DNA from: Cocleimonas sp.
Lineage (GTDB): Bacteria; Pseudomonadota; Gammaproteobacteria; Thiotrichales; Thiotrichaceae
Reading direction: 5' to 3'
NCBI GenBank assembly: GCA_021647365.1
Contig: JAKIUW010000007.1
Location: forward strand, 41,463 to 105,462
DNA length: 64,000 bases
Positions within the stretch are counted from its first letter, which is position 1. The number at the start of each line of letters is the position of its first letter. A program made the translations under genes and the position numbers. Below are positions 1 to 6,149 of the stretch, in pieces. Below the pieces are notes generated by a model, which was not told the DNA's origin, did no database searches, and saw only the letters and a list, made by a program, of their open reading frames with translations.

Positions 1-903
1 ATCACGGTTTTCACGCAAGTATTCAATCTGTTCTAAACGCCAATTCTCTCCATGCTTAAAGGCCGCTTCCGTCGCCGTTTGCGCTAATATATTAATATCA
101 GGCATACGTTGTCGAACCAACACCTTAAATTTATCCCTTAATGTATCACTAGGAATAATCGCAAAACCAAATCCCAAACCCGCCACGTTAAACGTCTTAC
201 TCGCCGCCATCAACGTAATACTACGATTTGCCGCATCATCATTTAACATCGCCAATGGAATATGTTTTTTATTATCATCTAGCACTAGATCACAATGAAT
301 TTCATCCGAGCAAATCAGCAAATCATAGCGCTTACAAATATTATGAATTTTCTCCAGCTCTTCTTTTGTATAAACCGTACCAGCAGGATTATGAGGGTTA
401 CAAAATAACAGCAACTTAGTTTGTGGAGTAATCGCTTTTTCAAACGCATCAAGATCAAGCACCCAGCGCTCAACACCTGAGCTCGTATCAAGCCGCATTG
501 GCACTTCTATTTTTTGACGCTTGTTATTATCTACAACATATTTAAACGGCGGATAAATCGTTTGCGGGACGACAACCCCATCGCCCTCAGTATCTGTCAT
601 CAAGCATGACAAACTCAAGCCACTGACTAAACTAGGCAATGGCACAATCCAGCTTTTATCAATCTGCCAACCGTATTGTGATTTTAGATGAGATTGGATT
701 GCATCCTGAACACCTGTCGTAGGTTGCTCAGAATAACCAAACACGCCCTGCACAACGCGCTGCTGTAAAGCCTCAACAATTTCAGGCGCTGTTTCAAAAT
801 CAGAATCTGCCACCCACATTGGGATGATGTCTCTGCCTTTATACTTATCCCACTTCTCACTACTCGTGTTCTTTCTATCAATAACTTTATCAAAAATATT
901 CAT
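1..903 (-). CDS. patB: MalY/PatB family PLP-dependent C-S lyase (aminotransferase class I/II fold), 3' end outside window
   Basis: The first 301 residues are present and the reading frame runs off the left edge. The protein starts MNIFDKVIDRKNTSS and has the early IPMWVADSDF stretch (about residues 27-36) typical of MalY/PatB enzymes. Further fold-type I landmarks are FCNPHNPAGTVY (about 167-178), SDEIHCDLVL (199-208) and the PLP-lysine motif MAASKTFNVAGL with Lys236. The family cleaves cystathionine or cysteine conjugates to thiol, pyruvate and ammonia in the cytosol; the true substrate cannot be read here. The gene is divergent from an XRE regulator, with a palindrome and a repeat arm in the 91-bp gap, so the regulator may control it (inference). 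Confidence 0.9.
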   Translation of the reverse strand, partial: MNIFDKVIDRKNTSSEKWDKYKGRDIIPMWVADSDFETAPEIVEALQQRVVQGVFGYSEQPTTGVQDAIQSHLKSQYGWQIDKSWIVPLPSLVSGLSLSCLMTDTEGDGVVVPQTIYPPFKYVVDNNKRQKIEVPMRLDTSSGVERWVLDLDAFEKAITPQTKLLLFCNPHNPAGTVYTKEELEKIHNICKRYDLLICSDEIHCDLVLDDNKKHIPLAMLNDDAANRSITLMAASKTFNVAGLGFGFAIIPSDTLRDKFKVLVRQRMPDINILAQTATEAAFKHGENWRLEQIEYLRENRD

Positions 904-920
904 ACGCAAGATTGTATCGT

Positions 921-940
921 TTAAAACTAGGGGGGTGTGC
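921..940 (-). repeat. CACACCCCCC-family repeat, single arm
   Basis: The sequence ttaaaactaggggggtgtgc is one arm, in reverse orientation, of the dispersed palindrome (TAG variant). It lies in the divergent intergenic region between the C-S lyase gene and the XRE regulator gene, 18 bp from the lyase start codon, so it would fall in or near that gene's promoter or leader. Confidence 0.85.
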
Positions 941-948
941 ATTTTATT

Positions 949-975
949 TTGTTATAATAAGCATAATTATAACAA
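949..975. promoter_or_regulatory. Candidate operator palindrome in divergent promoter region
   Basis: TTGTTATAAT (949-958) and ATTATAACAA (966-975) form a perfect 10-bp inverted repeat with a 7-bp centre. It ends 19 bp before the regulator start codon and includes -10-like TATAAT sequence on both strands. The position and symmetry suit a binding site for the adjacent XRE protein or overlapping divergent promoters. AT-rich composition makes chance symmetry possible. Confidence 0.45.
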
Positions 976-994
976 TCAATACTCACCTAAAACT

Positions 995-1735
995 ATGGCA
1001 CAAACCAGTCTCATTATTAGCACCTTAAAAAACACGCTAAAATCTCACGGAAAAACCTACGCCGATGTAGCCAAACACCTAAACTTATCTGAAGCCAGTG
1101 TAAAACGCATGTTTGCCCAGCAAACCTTTAGCCTCAATCGTTTAGATGATATCTGCCACATGATGGATATGGAAATCACCGACCTTATGCAACAGGTTAA
1201 TGACTCCACTGCACGCCAGATAAACGAGCTCAGCCATGAGCAAGAAAAAGAACTCGCCAGCGATCTTGAATTATTACTCATCACCATCTCAGTCATGAAT
1301 CACTGGACCTTGCCCGATATACTGACAACCTATGAAATAACTGAAGCCCAATGTATTCAACACCTTGCCAAACTTGACCGTTTAAATATCATAGAGCTAC
1401 TCCCCAATAATAATATTAAGATAAAAATATCCTCTAACTTTAAGTGGCAACAAAATGGACACATCCAGCGCTTTTTTAGAGAAACCATCGAAGCAGAATT
1501 TTTCAAAACCACCTTCACTCAAGATCAAGAAAAACTAGTGGTACTCAACGGCATGTTATCCGCAGAATCAAACGCACTGTTCCAACGAAAAATTGAGCGA
1601 CTTGCCTGTGAATTTGATGAATTAACAAAAGATGATAGTTCACTACCACTAGGTAAACGCTATGGTTACACCTCCGTACTTGCGGTGCGGGATTGGCGCT
1701 TTAGTGTTTTTGACCCCTTTAAGAAACCAAAATAG
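995..1735 (+). CDS. XRE-family helix-turn-helix transcriptional regulator
   Basis: 246 residues counted from the ATG at 995; the frame is open further upstream but that part is hydrophobic and runs through a repeat, so it is not credible. The N-terminal domain (about residues 5-65) reads as a Cro/CI-type HTH: KTYADVAKHLNLSEASVKRM, followed by SLNRLDDICHMMDMEITDL. The remaining 180 residues are mostly helical and charged, with no enzyme motif recognised. Proteins of this architecture act as DNA-binding regulators with a C-terminal ligand or oligomer domain. It is divergent from a C-S lyase gene, which is the most likely target besides itself. Confidence 0.85.
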   Translation: MAQTSLIISTLKNTLKSHGKTYADVAKHLNLSEASVKRMFAQQTFSLNRLDDICHMMDMEITDLMQQVNDSTARQINELSHEQEKELASDLELLLITISVMNHWTLPDILTTYEITEAQCIQHLAKLDRLNIIELLPNNNIKIKISSNFKWQQNGHIQRFFRETIEAEFFKTTFTQDQEKLVVLNGMLSAESNALFQRKIERLACEFDELTKDDSSLPLGKRYGYTSVLAVRDWRFSVFDPFKKPK

Positions 1736-1746
1736 AAACAACAATA

Positions 1747-1830
1747 ATGGTTATTCAATGCCCGCAATGCCAATCTCGTCTCAATGCCAGAAACGATAAT
1801 GAAGTCTTCGTAAGACAAGAGGAAGACTAA
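1747..1830 (+). CDS. Tiny ORF with CPQC knuckle, probable remnant of an MJ0042-type zinc-ribbon protein
   Basis: A 27-residue frame starting MVIQCPQCQSRLNAR and ending at TAA. The start resembles the N-terminus of MJ0042/DUF3426 zinc-ribbon proteins, which open with a CPxC pair followed by a second CxxC about 20 residues later. Here the frame stops before a second pair, so a complete zinc site is absent. It lies 11 bp after the XRE gene. It is either a degraded gene or a short peptide; only the first Cys pair is visible. Confidence 0.35.
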   Translation: MVIQCPQCQSRLNARNDNEVFVRQEED

Positions 1831-2037
1831 CAACTACTCGAATAATTTCTTCAGTCGATTACTTATTGCAAGTAACAGTCACACGAAAGTATCAAATAAC
1901 AATACCAATAGTCAAAATAAACGAAACCATTCTCGAAAAGCTTTAATAAAAACTACCCTCCCCCATAATTCCTTTCAACACGGCGATACGCTCTGTTCTT
2001 ATTACATTTTTATAATAACTAAGATAAGGAAAATAAA

Positions 2038-2310
2038 ATGGAAAACTACGACACACAATCCAACTCAGCAGGTTGGTTATTATTTGTAAAACTTTCATTC
2101 GTGATTTCTTTGGCTGCCATGTTAGCCGCAATCATTTTTATGCCTGGCGACTTAATGCTTAAAGGTTATATGGGGCTTAATGCGCTCTTTATTGTTAGCT
2201 CGACCATTATGGTTTCTAAAACACTGCGCGATGAACACGAAGGTAGCAAAATCATCAATCGGATCAGCGAAGCCAAGGCTAATAAAATTATTAACGAATA
2301 CAGCGAATAG
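2038..2310 (+). CDS. YiaA/B two-helix domain inner membrane protein
   Basis: 90 residues. AAGGA lies 7 bp before the ATG. Two hydrophobic helices are visible (about residues 13-36 and 42-60), joined by the short linker MPGDLMLKGYMG, and the second is followed by KTLRDEHE; this matches the YiaA/B two-helix family, whose biochemical role is not established. The C-terminal 25 residues are charged. It sits 15 bp upstream of a PspA-family gene with its own Shine-Dalgarno, so the two are probably co-transcribed and may work together at the inner membrane (inference). Confidence 0.8.
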   Translation: MENYDTQSNSAGWLLFVKLSFVISLAAMLAAIIFMPGDLMLKGYMGLNALFIVSSTIMVSKTLRDEHEGSKIINRISEAKANKIINEYSE

Positions 2311-2325
2311 GATAAGGAGAATACA

Positions 2326-3015
2326 ATGAGAATCATAACTAAATTATTCACCGCTGTACGCGGTGGCGCGAGAGAATCGGCAGAAATTGTAATTGATGCC
2401 AATGGTTTACGCATTTTTGCACAAGAGATTCACGAATGTGAAAACCATATCACGCAATCAAAGCATCAACTTGCCTCCATCATTGCAGAAAAAATGCGAC
2501 TAAAGCGTGAGATTGAAAACCTTGAAAAAACTATCAATCAATTCGAGCAACGCATGGCAGATCATCTTGGCAATGAAGATGAGGCCTCCGCACTAAAGCT
2601 AGCACAAATGGTGTGTGATAAAGAATCGCTACTCAAACGGCAGCGCCAACATTGCGAAAAGTTAACCCAGCACGAAGATCAACTCCAGCAAACACTGCAA
2701 AAGATGATCACCCAGCTGGATAGCTACCGCGCTGAATTACGCATGGCAAAAGCCACAGGCAAAATGCAGTCCGCCCAAAGCAAACTGGCGAACCATAACA
2801 ACGGCGCTGTCTCACGCTTTGGTGATATGCAAGATTCGCTATCACGGATTCAAGAACGCCAACAGGAGTTTGCCGACAATATGGATGCCATGGAGCAGCT
2901 AGATAGCAAACTCTCAGGCAATCTAGGCGGTGTGATTGATGACAGTGTTGATGCTTTAAAAGCCTCGGCTCAGGAGATTATGGATCGGGTGAAGATGCGA
3001 ACATCTACAGCGTAG
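2326..3015 (+). CDS. pspA: PspA/IM30 family membrane-stress protein
   Basis: 229 residues, almost wholly alpha-helical coiled coil, as in the PspA/IM30 (ESCRT-III-like) family; E. coli PspA has 222 residues. The N-terminus MRIITKLFTAVRGGARESAE resembles the amphipathic membrane-binding helix, and long heptad-like helices fill about residues 35-150. The region AQSKLANHNNGAVSRFGDMQ fits the family's loop before the last helices. PspA proteins coat and stabilise damaged inner membrane. GGAG lies 8 bp before the ATG. No pspF, pspB or pspC is adjacent and no -24/-12 promoter was found, so regulation differs from the enterobacterial operon. Confidence 0.85.
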   Translation: MRIITKLFTAVRGGARESAEIVIDANGLRIFAQEIHECENHITQSKHQLASIIAEKMRLKREIENLEKTINQFEQRMADHLGNEDEASALKLAQMVCDKESLLKRQRQHCEKLTQHEDQLQQTLQKMITQLDSYRAELRMAKATGKMQSAQSKLANHNNGAVSRFGDMQDSLSRIQERQQEFADNMDAMEQLDSKLSGNLGGVIDDSVDALKASAQEIMDRVKMRTSTA

Positions 3016-3040
3016 AGCACACACCCCCTATTTTTACAGG
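3016..3040 (+). repeat. CACACCCCCC-family repeat, diverged single arm
   Basis: cacacaccccctatttttacagg, immediately after the pspA stop codon. Together with a second same-orientation arm at 3146-3168 it brackets the hairpin at 3048-3122. Both arms end TTTTACAGGG instead of TTTTACATGA, so they are closer to each other than to the main group. Confidence 0.7.
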
Positions 3041-3047
3041 GTGTTTT

Positions 3048-3122
3048 GGTAGGTTGGCGCTGAGCTTGCGAAGCCCAACAAACAGTGCCACGTTGGGCTT
3101 CGTTCCTCAGCGCCAACCTACC
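3048..3122. repeat. Long inverted repeat between pspA and the rhombotarget lipoprotein gene
   Basis: The left arm begins GGTAGGTTGGCGCTGAG and the right arm ends CTCAGCGCCAACCTACC: a perfect 17-bp outer stem. Inside it GAAGCCCAAC pairs with GTTGGGCTTC, separated by a short loop. It folds into one imperfect hairpin of about 75 nt, more GC-rich than its surroundings, as expected of a small mobile palindromic element. It may also act as an mRNA 3'-end structure. Confidence 0.75.
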
Positions 3123-3145
3123 GTATTTACTACTCCCTCACAAAC

Positions 3146-3168
3146 TACACCCCCCCACTTTTACAGGG
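3146..3168 (+). repeat. CACACCCCCC-family repeat, single arm
   Basis: tacacccccccacttttacaggg (CAC variant with the ACAGGG ending), 38 bp before the start codon of the lipoprotein gene and downstream of the 75-nt hairpin. Confidence 0.8.
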
Positions 3169-3205
3169 TTGTTATCAACATACATATCACAGCAAGGAAA
3201 TCACA

Positions 3206-4102
3206 ATGTTCAAAGGAATTCTATCACTCGTATTATTAATCTCACTCAGTGGATGCTCACAACTCGTCAGCCGCGACTCAGGCGGACAAGCCATCTCCAG
3301 CAGTTTGGTTGATTTTCTCTATCCCAATAAAGATTCAAGGGTAAAGCACAAGCAAGAAATACCTGTACTAAAACTCCCCGTCAAAGTCGGCATCGCCTTT
3401 TTACCCTCACAAAACTGGCGCGGACAAGGGCTAGACGAAGCTCATAAAATAAGATTGCTCAATAAAGTGAAAGCCTCATTTGGCAAACACCGTTTTATTG
3501 AAAGCATCAGCATCATTCCCAGCGTTTACCTAAAACAAGACAAAGGCTTCAGCACGTTAGACCGCGTAGCAAAACTGCACGATGTAGACGTAATGGCGCT
3601 GGTTTCCTACGACCAAATCACACAAACCCGACACAAAAAAGTGTCGCTTTTATACTGGACAATCGTCGGCATGTACGTGATTCCTGGCAATGAAAACAGC
3701 GTAGAAACCTTCGTCGACACCGCCGTATTTGATGTAAGAAGCCGCAAAATGCTACTACGCGCCCCTGGCATCAACAGCCTACACAAAAGCTCAACCGCCA
3801 TAGACGTTGGTAAAGTCCTCTCCTCAAAATCAAAACAAGGCTTCAACCTAGCCTTTGACAATATGATCGCCAACCTAGATGGCGAACTCACCCGCTTTAG
3901 AGCGCGCGCAAAAGAAGGTAAAAGCGGAGTAACAATACAACATCAGCGAGGCTATTCGAGTGGCAGCGGAGGCGGGTCATTTGGCTGGATATTGCTGGTT
4001 TTATTGGGGCTGGGTGTTTCTAGGAAGATTTATAATAATAAAATTCACACCCCCCCACTTTTACAGGATGATTCTGTAGGGGGTTCTGTGGAAAGGACTT
4101 AA
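3206..4102 (+). CDS. Rhombotarget lipoprotein with GlyGly-CTERM-like tail
   Basis: 298 residues. The N-terminus MFKGILSLVLLISLSGCSQL is a lipoprotein signal peptide with lipobox LSGC (Cys17). The body (about 40-230) fits the rhombotarget lipoprotein family, with VKVGIAFLPSQNW and the later FDVRSRKMLLRAPG. A Gly/Ser-rich stretch SGSGGGSFGW followed by a hydrophobic helix and SRK (about residues 251-274) is a GlyGly-CTERM signal of the kind cut by rhombosortase. In this family the tail normally ends at the basic residues; here another 25 residues follow, partly encoded by a CACACCCCCC repeat (IHTPPLLQ). AAGGA precedes the ATG. No rhombosortase gene is in the window. Confidence 0.85.
   Translation: MFKGILSLVLLISLSGCSQLVSRDSGGQAISSSLVDFLYPNKDSRVKHKQEIPVLKLPVKVGIAFLPSQNWRGQGLDEAHKIRLLNKVKASFGKHRFIESISIIPSVYLKQDKGFSTLDRVAKLHDVDVMALVSYDQITQTRHKKVSLLYWTIVGMYVIPGNENSVETFVDTAVFDVRSRKMLLRAPGINSLHKSSTAIDVGKVLSSKSKQGFNLAFDNMIANLDGELTRFRARAKEGKSGVTIQHQRGYSSGSGGGSFGWILLVLLGLGVSRKIYNNKIHTPPLLQDDSVGGSVERT
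4045..4070 (+). repeat. CACACCCCCC-family repeat arm inside the 3' end of a CDS
   Basis: tcacacccccccacttttacaggatg, read in frame by the rhombotarget lipoprotein gene as HTPPLLQD. It lies after the point where the GlyGly-CTERM would be expected to end, so it appears to have displaced the original stop codon. Confidence 0.85.
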
Positions 4103-4111
4103 AGACTTTTT

Positions 4112-4216
4112 TGCCACGGAGCCGAGCAACGCGAGACAATGTTGGAGCGTAAGCGACAACTACCCTTTAGTGTGAGGCGTTAGCCGAATAATCCACGGAA
4201 GGATACGGAAAAGACA
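4112..4216 (+). repeat. CCACGGA-family repeat, long form
   Basis: Begins TTGCCACGGAGCC and ends CCACGGAAGGATACGGAAAAG, with a middle part reading GCGAGACAATGTTGGAGC. The same long form is found in the opposite orientation at 41520-41625, where it overlaps the end of an EamA transporter gene. Shorter forms lie at 10267-10306 and 41400-41437. Confidence 0.85.
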
Positions 4217-4250
4217 TGCTTTATATAAACCTTAAAAACAACCATCTCAA

Positions 4251-4313
4251 GAAATAATGGATCAGGATGAAGGATGTTTAGCACCAGCGAGCTCCCTTCA
4301 TTCCCATTATTTC
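4251..4313. repeat. Inverted repeat, 10-bp arms
   Basis: GAAATAATGG at 4251-4260 pairs with CCATTATTTC at 4304-4313, with a further partial match of GATGAAGG to the CCTTCATT region inside. It resembles other small palindromic repeats in the same gap and has no flanking gene of its own. Confidence 0.55.
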
Positions 4314-4363
4314 CTCACTGAAGGTAGAGCTATGATGTTTTGAAGTTAAGCGGTATTTCTTTG

Positions 4364-4397
4364 GTTACTTTCTTGCTGCCGCAGGCAAGAAAGTAAC
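4364..4397. repeat. Hairpin, 13-bp arms
   Basis: GTTACTTTCTTGC and GCAAGAAAGTAAC are perfect inverted arms around an 8-nt centre. No T-tract follows on either side, so this looks like a palindromic repeat rather than an intrinsic terminator. Confidence 0.65.
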
Positions 4398-4427
4398 TCG
4401 TAGCCTATAGTTAATATTAGAGGAGAA

Positions 4428-4501
4428 GCACCAAGTGCCAGCTACGAAACCAACTATTTGAAAGGTGAAAATAAAATCAATCTGAGTTAAGCACTTGGTG
4501 C
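4428..4501. repeat. Inverted repeat, 11-bp arms with 52-bp interior
   Basis: GCACCAAGTGC (4428-4438) and GCACTTGGTGC (4491-4501) are perfect inverted repeats. The right arm directly abuts the TCGAAG-family repeat at 4502-4521. Confidence 0.6.
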
Positions 4502-4521
4502 CCTTCGACTCCGCTCAGGGA
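4502..4521. repeat. TCGAAG/CTGAGC-family repeat upstream of dnaB
   Basis: CCTTCGACTCCGCTCAGGGA. Its exact reverse complement lies at 6034-6053 just after dnaB, so the helicase gene is flanked by a perfect 20-bp inverted pair. Related copies occur near 21756, 21801, 22428, 29331, 36054 and 38901. Confidence 0.8.
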
Positions 4522-4558
4522 ACGCTATCTAATAGCGGTAGAACAAAAAATCCACAAG

Positions 4559-4567
4559 TTATCCACA
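4559..4567 (+). other. DnaA-box-like nonamer
   Basis: TTATCCACA, a perfect match to the DnaA-box consensus, 69 bp before dnaB, preceded by a partial copy (AATCCACAAG). It is a single box with no cluster or AT-rich unwinding repeats, so there is no support for an origin; a DnaA effect on dnaB expression is possible but speculative. Confidence 0.3.
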
Positions 4568-4635
4568 ACCTATATACGATAAATAAACAACAACCCCCAC
4601 TTACTGTTCAAAGAAAAAAAAGATAAACTCCCCCC

Positions 4636-6024
4636 ATGTCAGCAATCCTCGTACCCCCAGATCATAATGATGATCTACAACACCTTAAAGTGCCTCCTCA
4701 TTCCATCGAGGCGGAACAATCCGTCCTCGGCGGATTAATGCTGGAAAACCGCGCATGGGATAAAGTCGCCGATGTGGTACAGGAACACGATTTCTACCGC
4801 CAAGATCACCGCCTAATCTTCCGCTCCATCGCGGTGCTTGCCAATGAAAACGAACCACTCGACATTATCACGCTGTCTGAATGGCTAAAAGTACGTGATG
4901 AATTAGAAAGTGCAGGTGGCTTAGCCTACCTTGGCACTCTAGCCAAAGATACGCCAAGTGCAGCGAACATCAAGGCTTATGCCGACATCGTGCGCGAAAA
5001 GTCTATTTTACGTCAATTAATTAGCATCGGCTCTGAAATTGCCGATGAGGCTTTCAACTCTGGCGAGCGCCCTAGTCGCGAGTTATTGGATGAGGCCGAG
5101 CGCAAAGTTTTTGAGATTGCCGAGCAAGGCAACCGCCAACAAGATTTTAAAGCGATCAAAGATTTACTCAAAGTCACGCTTGATCAAATCCACGAGCTAA
5201 GCAAATCTGATGACACTATTACGGGCGCATCAACTGGCTACAACGAGCTTGATGATATGACTTCTGGCTTGCAAAAAGGTGATTTGGTTATCGTGGCGGG
5301 TCGTCCTTCGATGGGTAAAACAACTTTTGCTATGAACTTGGCAGAGTTCATAGCAGTAAACGATAAAAAACCTGTGGCTATCTTCAGCATGGAGATGCCC
5401 GCTGAGCAACTGATACTCAGAATGTTTGCTTCAATGGGCCGCGTACCGCTGAATGATATTCGCACCGGTAAAATTCGCGAAGAAGATTGGCCGCGCATCG
5501 GCATGGCAGTTAAAACCTTTGGCGAAACCAAGCTCTTTATTGATGACACCGCCGCGCTATCGCCCACCGAAGTGCGTGCAAAATGCCGTCGTTTAGCACG
5601 TGAACACGGTCGGCTCGGTGTGATTGTTCTCGACTACATACAGTTGATGCAAGTCACTGGAAAGTCGGATAACCGTGCCGCTGAAATCTCAGAAATTTCA
5701 CGATCGCTAAAAGCCTTGGCTAAAGAAATGGAATGCCCTGTGATTGCACTTTCACAGCTAAACCGTAGTTTGGAGCAACGCCCCAATAAACGCCCGATTA
5801 TGTCGGACTTACGTGAATCAGGCGCAATCGAGCAGGATGCGGACGTGATTATGTTTATCTACCGCGACGAGGTTTATAACGAAGATACGCCCGATAAAGG
5901 TATGGCAGAAATTATAATCGGTAAGCAAAGAAACGGGGCGATTGGTAAAGTTCGGTTGACGTTTACGGGTAAATTTACACGCTTTGATAACTTTATGCCT
6001 GACGTGTACGCACCTGAGCATTAA
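4636..6024 (+). CDS. dnaB: Replicative DNA helicase DnaB
   Basis: 462 residues, close to the usual 450-470. The N-terminal domain begins PPHSIEAEQSVLGGLM (about 21-36). The RecA-like domain has Walker A GRPSMGKTTF (about 221-230), the H2-type segment AIFSMEMPAEQL, Walker B VIVLDYIQLM (about 328-337), the SLKALAKEMECPVIALSQLN segment and the arginine-bearing GKQRNGAIG near the C-terminus. As a hexamer it unwinds DNA 5'-3' ahead of the replication fork and recruits primase. It is followed by alr, a common gammaproteobacterial order; the usual upstream rplI is not present here. No intein is present. Confidence 0.97.
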   Translation: MSAILVPPDHNDDLQHLKVPPHSIEAEQSVLGGLMLENRAWDKVADVVQEHDFYRQDHRLIFRSIAVLANENEPLDIITLSEWLKVRDELESAGGLAYLGTLAKDTPSAANIKAYADIVREKSILRQLISIGSEIADEAFNSGERPSRELLDEAERKVFEIAEQGNRQQDFKAIKDLLKVTLDQIHELSKSDDTITGASTGYNELDDMTSGLQKGDLVIVAGRPSMGKTTFAMNLAEFIAVNDKKPVAIFSMEMPAEQLILRMFASMGRVPLNDIRTGKIREEDWPRIGMAVKTFGETKLFIDDTAALSPTEVRAKCRRLAREHGRLGVIVLDYIQLMQVTGKSDNRAAEISEISRSLKALAKEMECPVIALSQLNRSLEQRPNKRPIMSDLRESGAIEQDADVIMFIYRDEVYNEDTPDKGMAEIIIGKQRNGAIGKVRLTFTGKFTRFDNFMPDVYAPEH

Positions 6025-6033
6025 GAATGTAGC

Positions 6034-6053
6034 TCCCTGAGCGGAGTCGAAGG
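6034..6053. repeat. TCGAAG/CTGAGC-family repeat downstream of dnaB
   Basis: TCCCTGAGCGGAGTCGAAGG, the exact reverse complement of 4502-4521, located 10 bp after the dnaB stop codon. Confidence 0.8.
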
Positions 6054-6149
6054 CGCGGATTATAAAAACTATCTCCCGTAATATATTTGATATAACGTAA
6101 ATGTGATTTTTATCTAATTATTAAGCAATATATTGATTATAATAAAAAT

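Larger units (their letters stand above)
4103..4635. other. 533-bp gene-free region packed with different inverted repeats
   Basis: No credible coding frame was found. In order it holds a CCACGGA-family element (4112-4216), an inverted repeat with arms GAAATAATGG/CCATTATTTC (4251-4313), a hairpin with arms GTTACTTTCTTGC/GCAAGAAAGTAAC (4364-4397), an inverted repeat GCACCAAGTGC/GCACTTGGTGC (4428-4501), a TCGAAG-family repeat (4502-4521) and a perfect DnaA-box-like TTATCCACA (4559-4567). The dnaB promoter must lie in the last stretch, but no clear -35/-10 pair was identified. Confidence 0.75.

Noticed and set aside
824..994. Longer N-terminus for the XRE regulator
   Set aside because: This part runs through the lyase gene and a repeat arm, and is hydrophobic; the HTH domain begins right after the ATG at 995.
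4559..4567. Replication origin before dnaB
   Set aside because: Only one perfect DnaA-box nonamer, no cluster, no 13-mer AT repeats and no dnaA/dnaN/gidA-type origin context (mnmG here is linked to rsmG but no box cluster is present).
5238..5567. Minus-strand 109-residue frame inside dnaB
   Set aside because: Opposite-strand shadow of the dnaB ATPase domain without a ribosome-binding site or recognisable domain.
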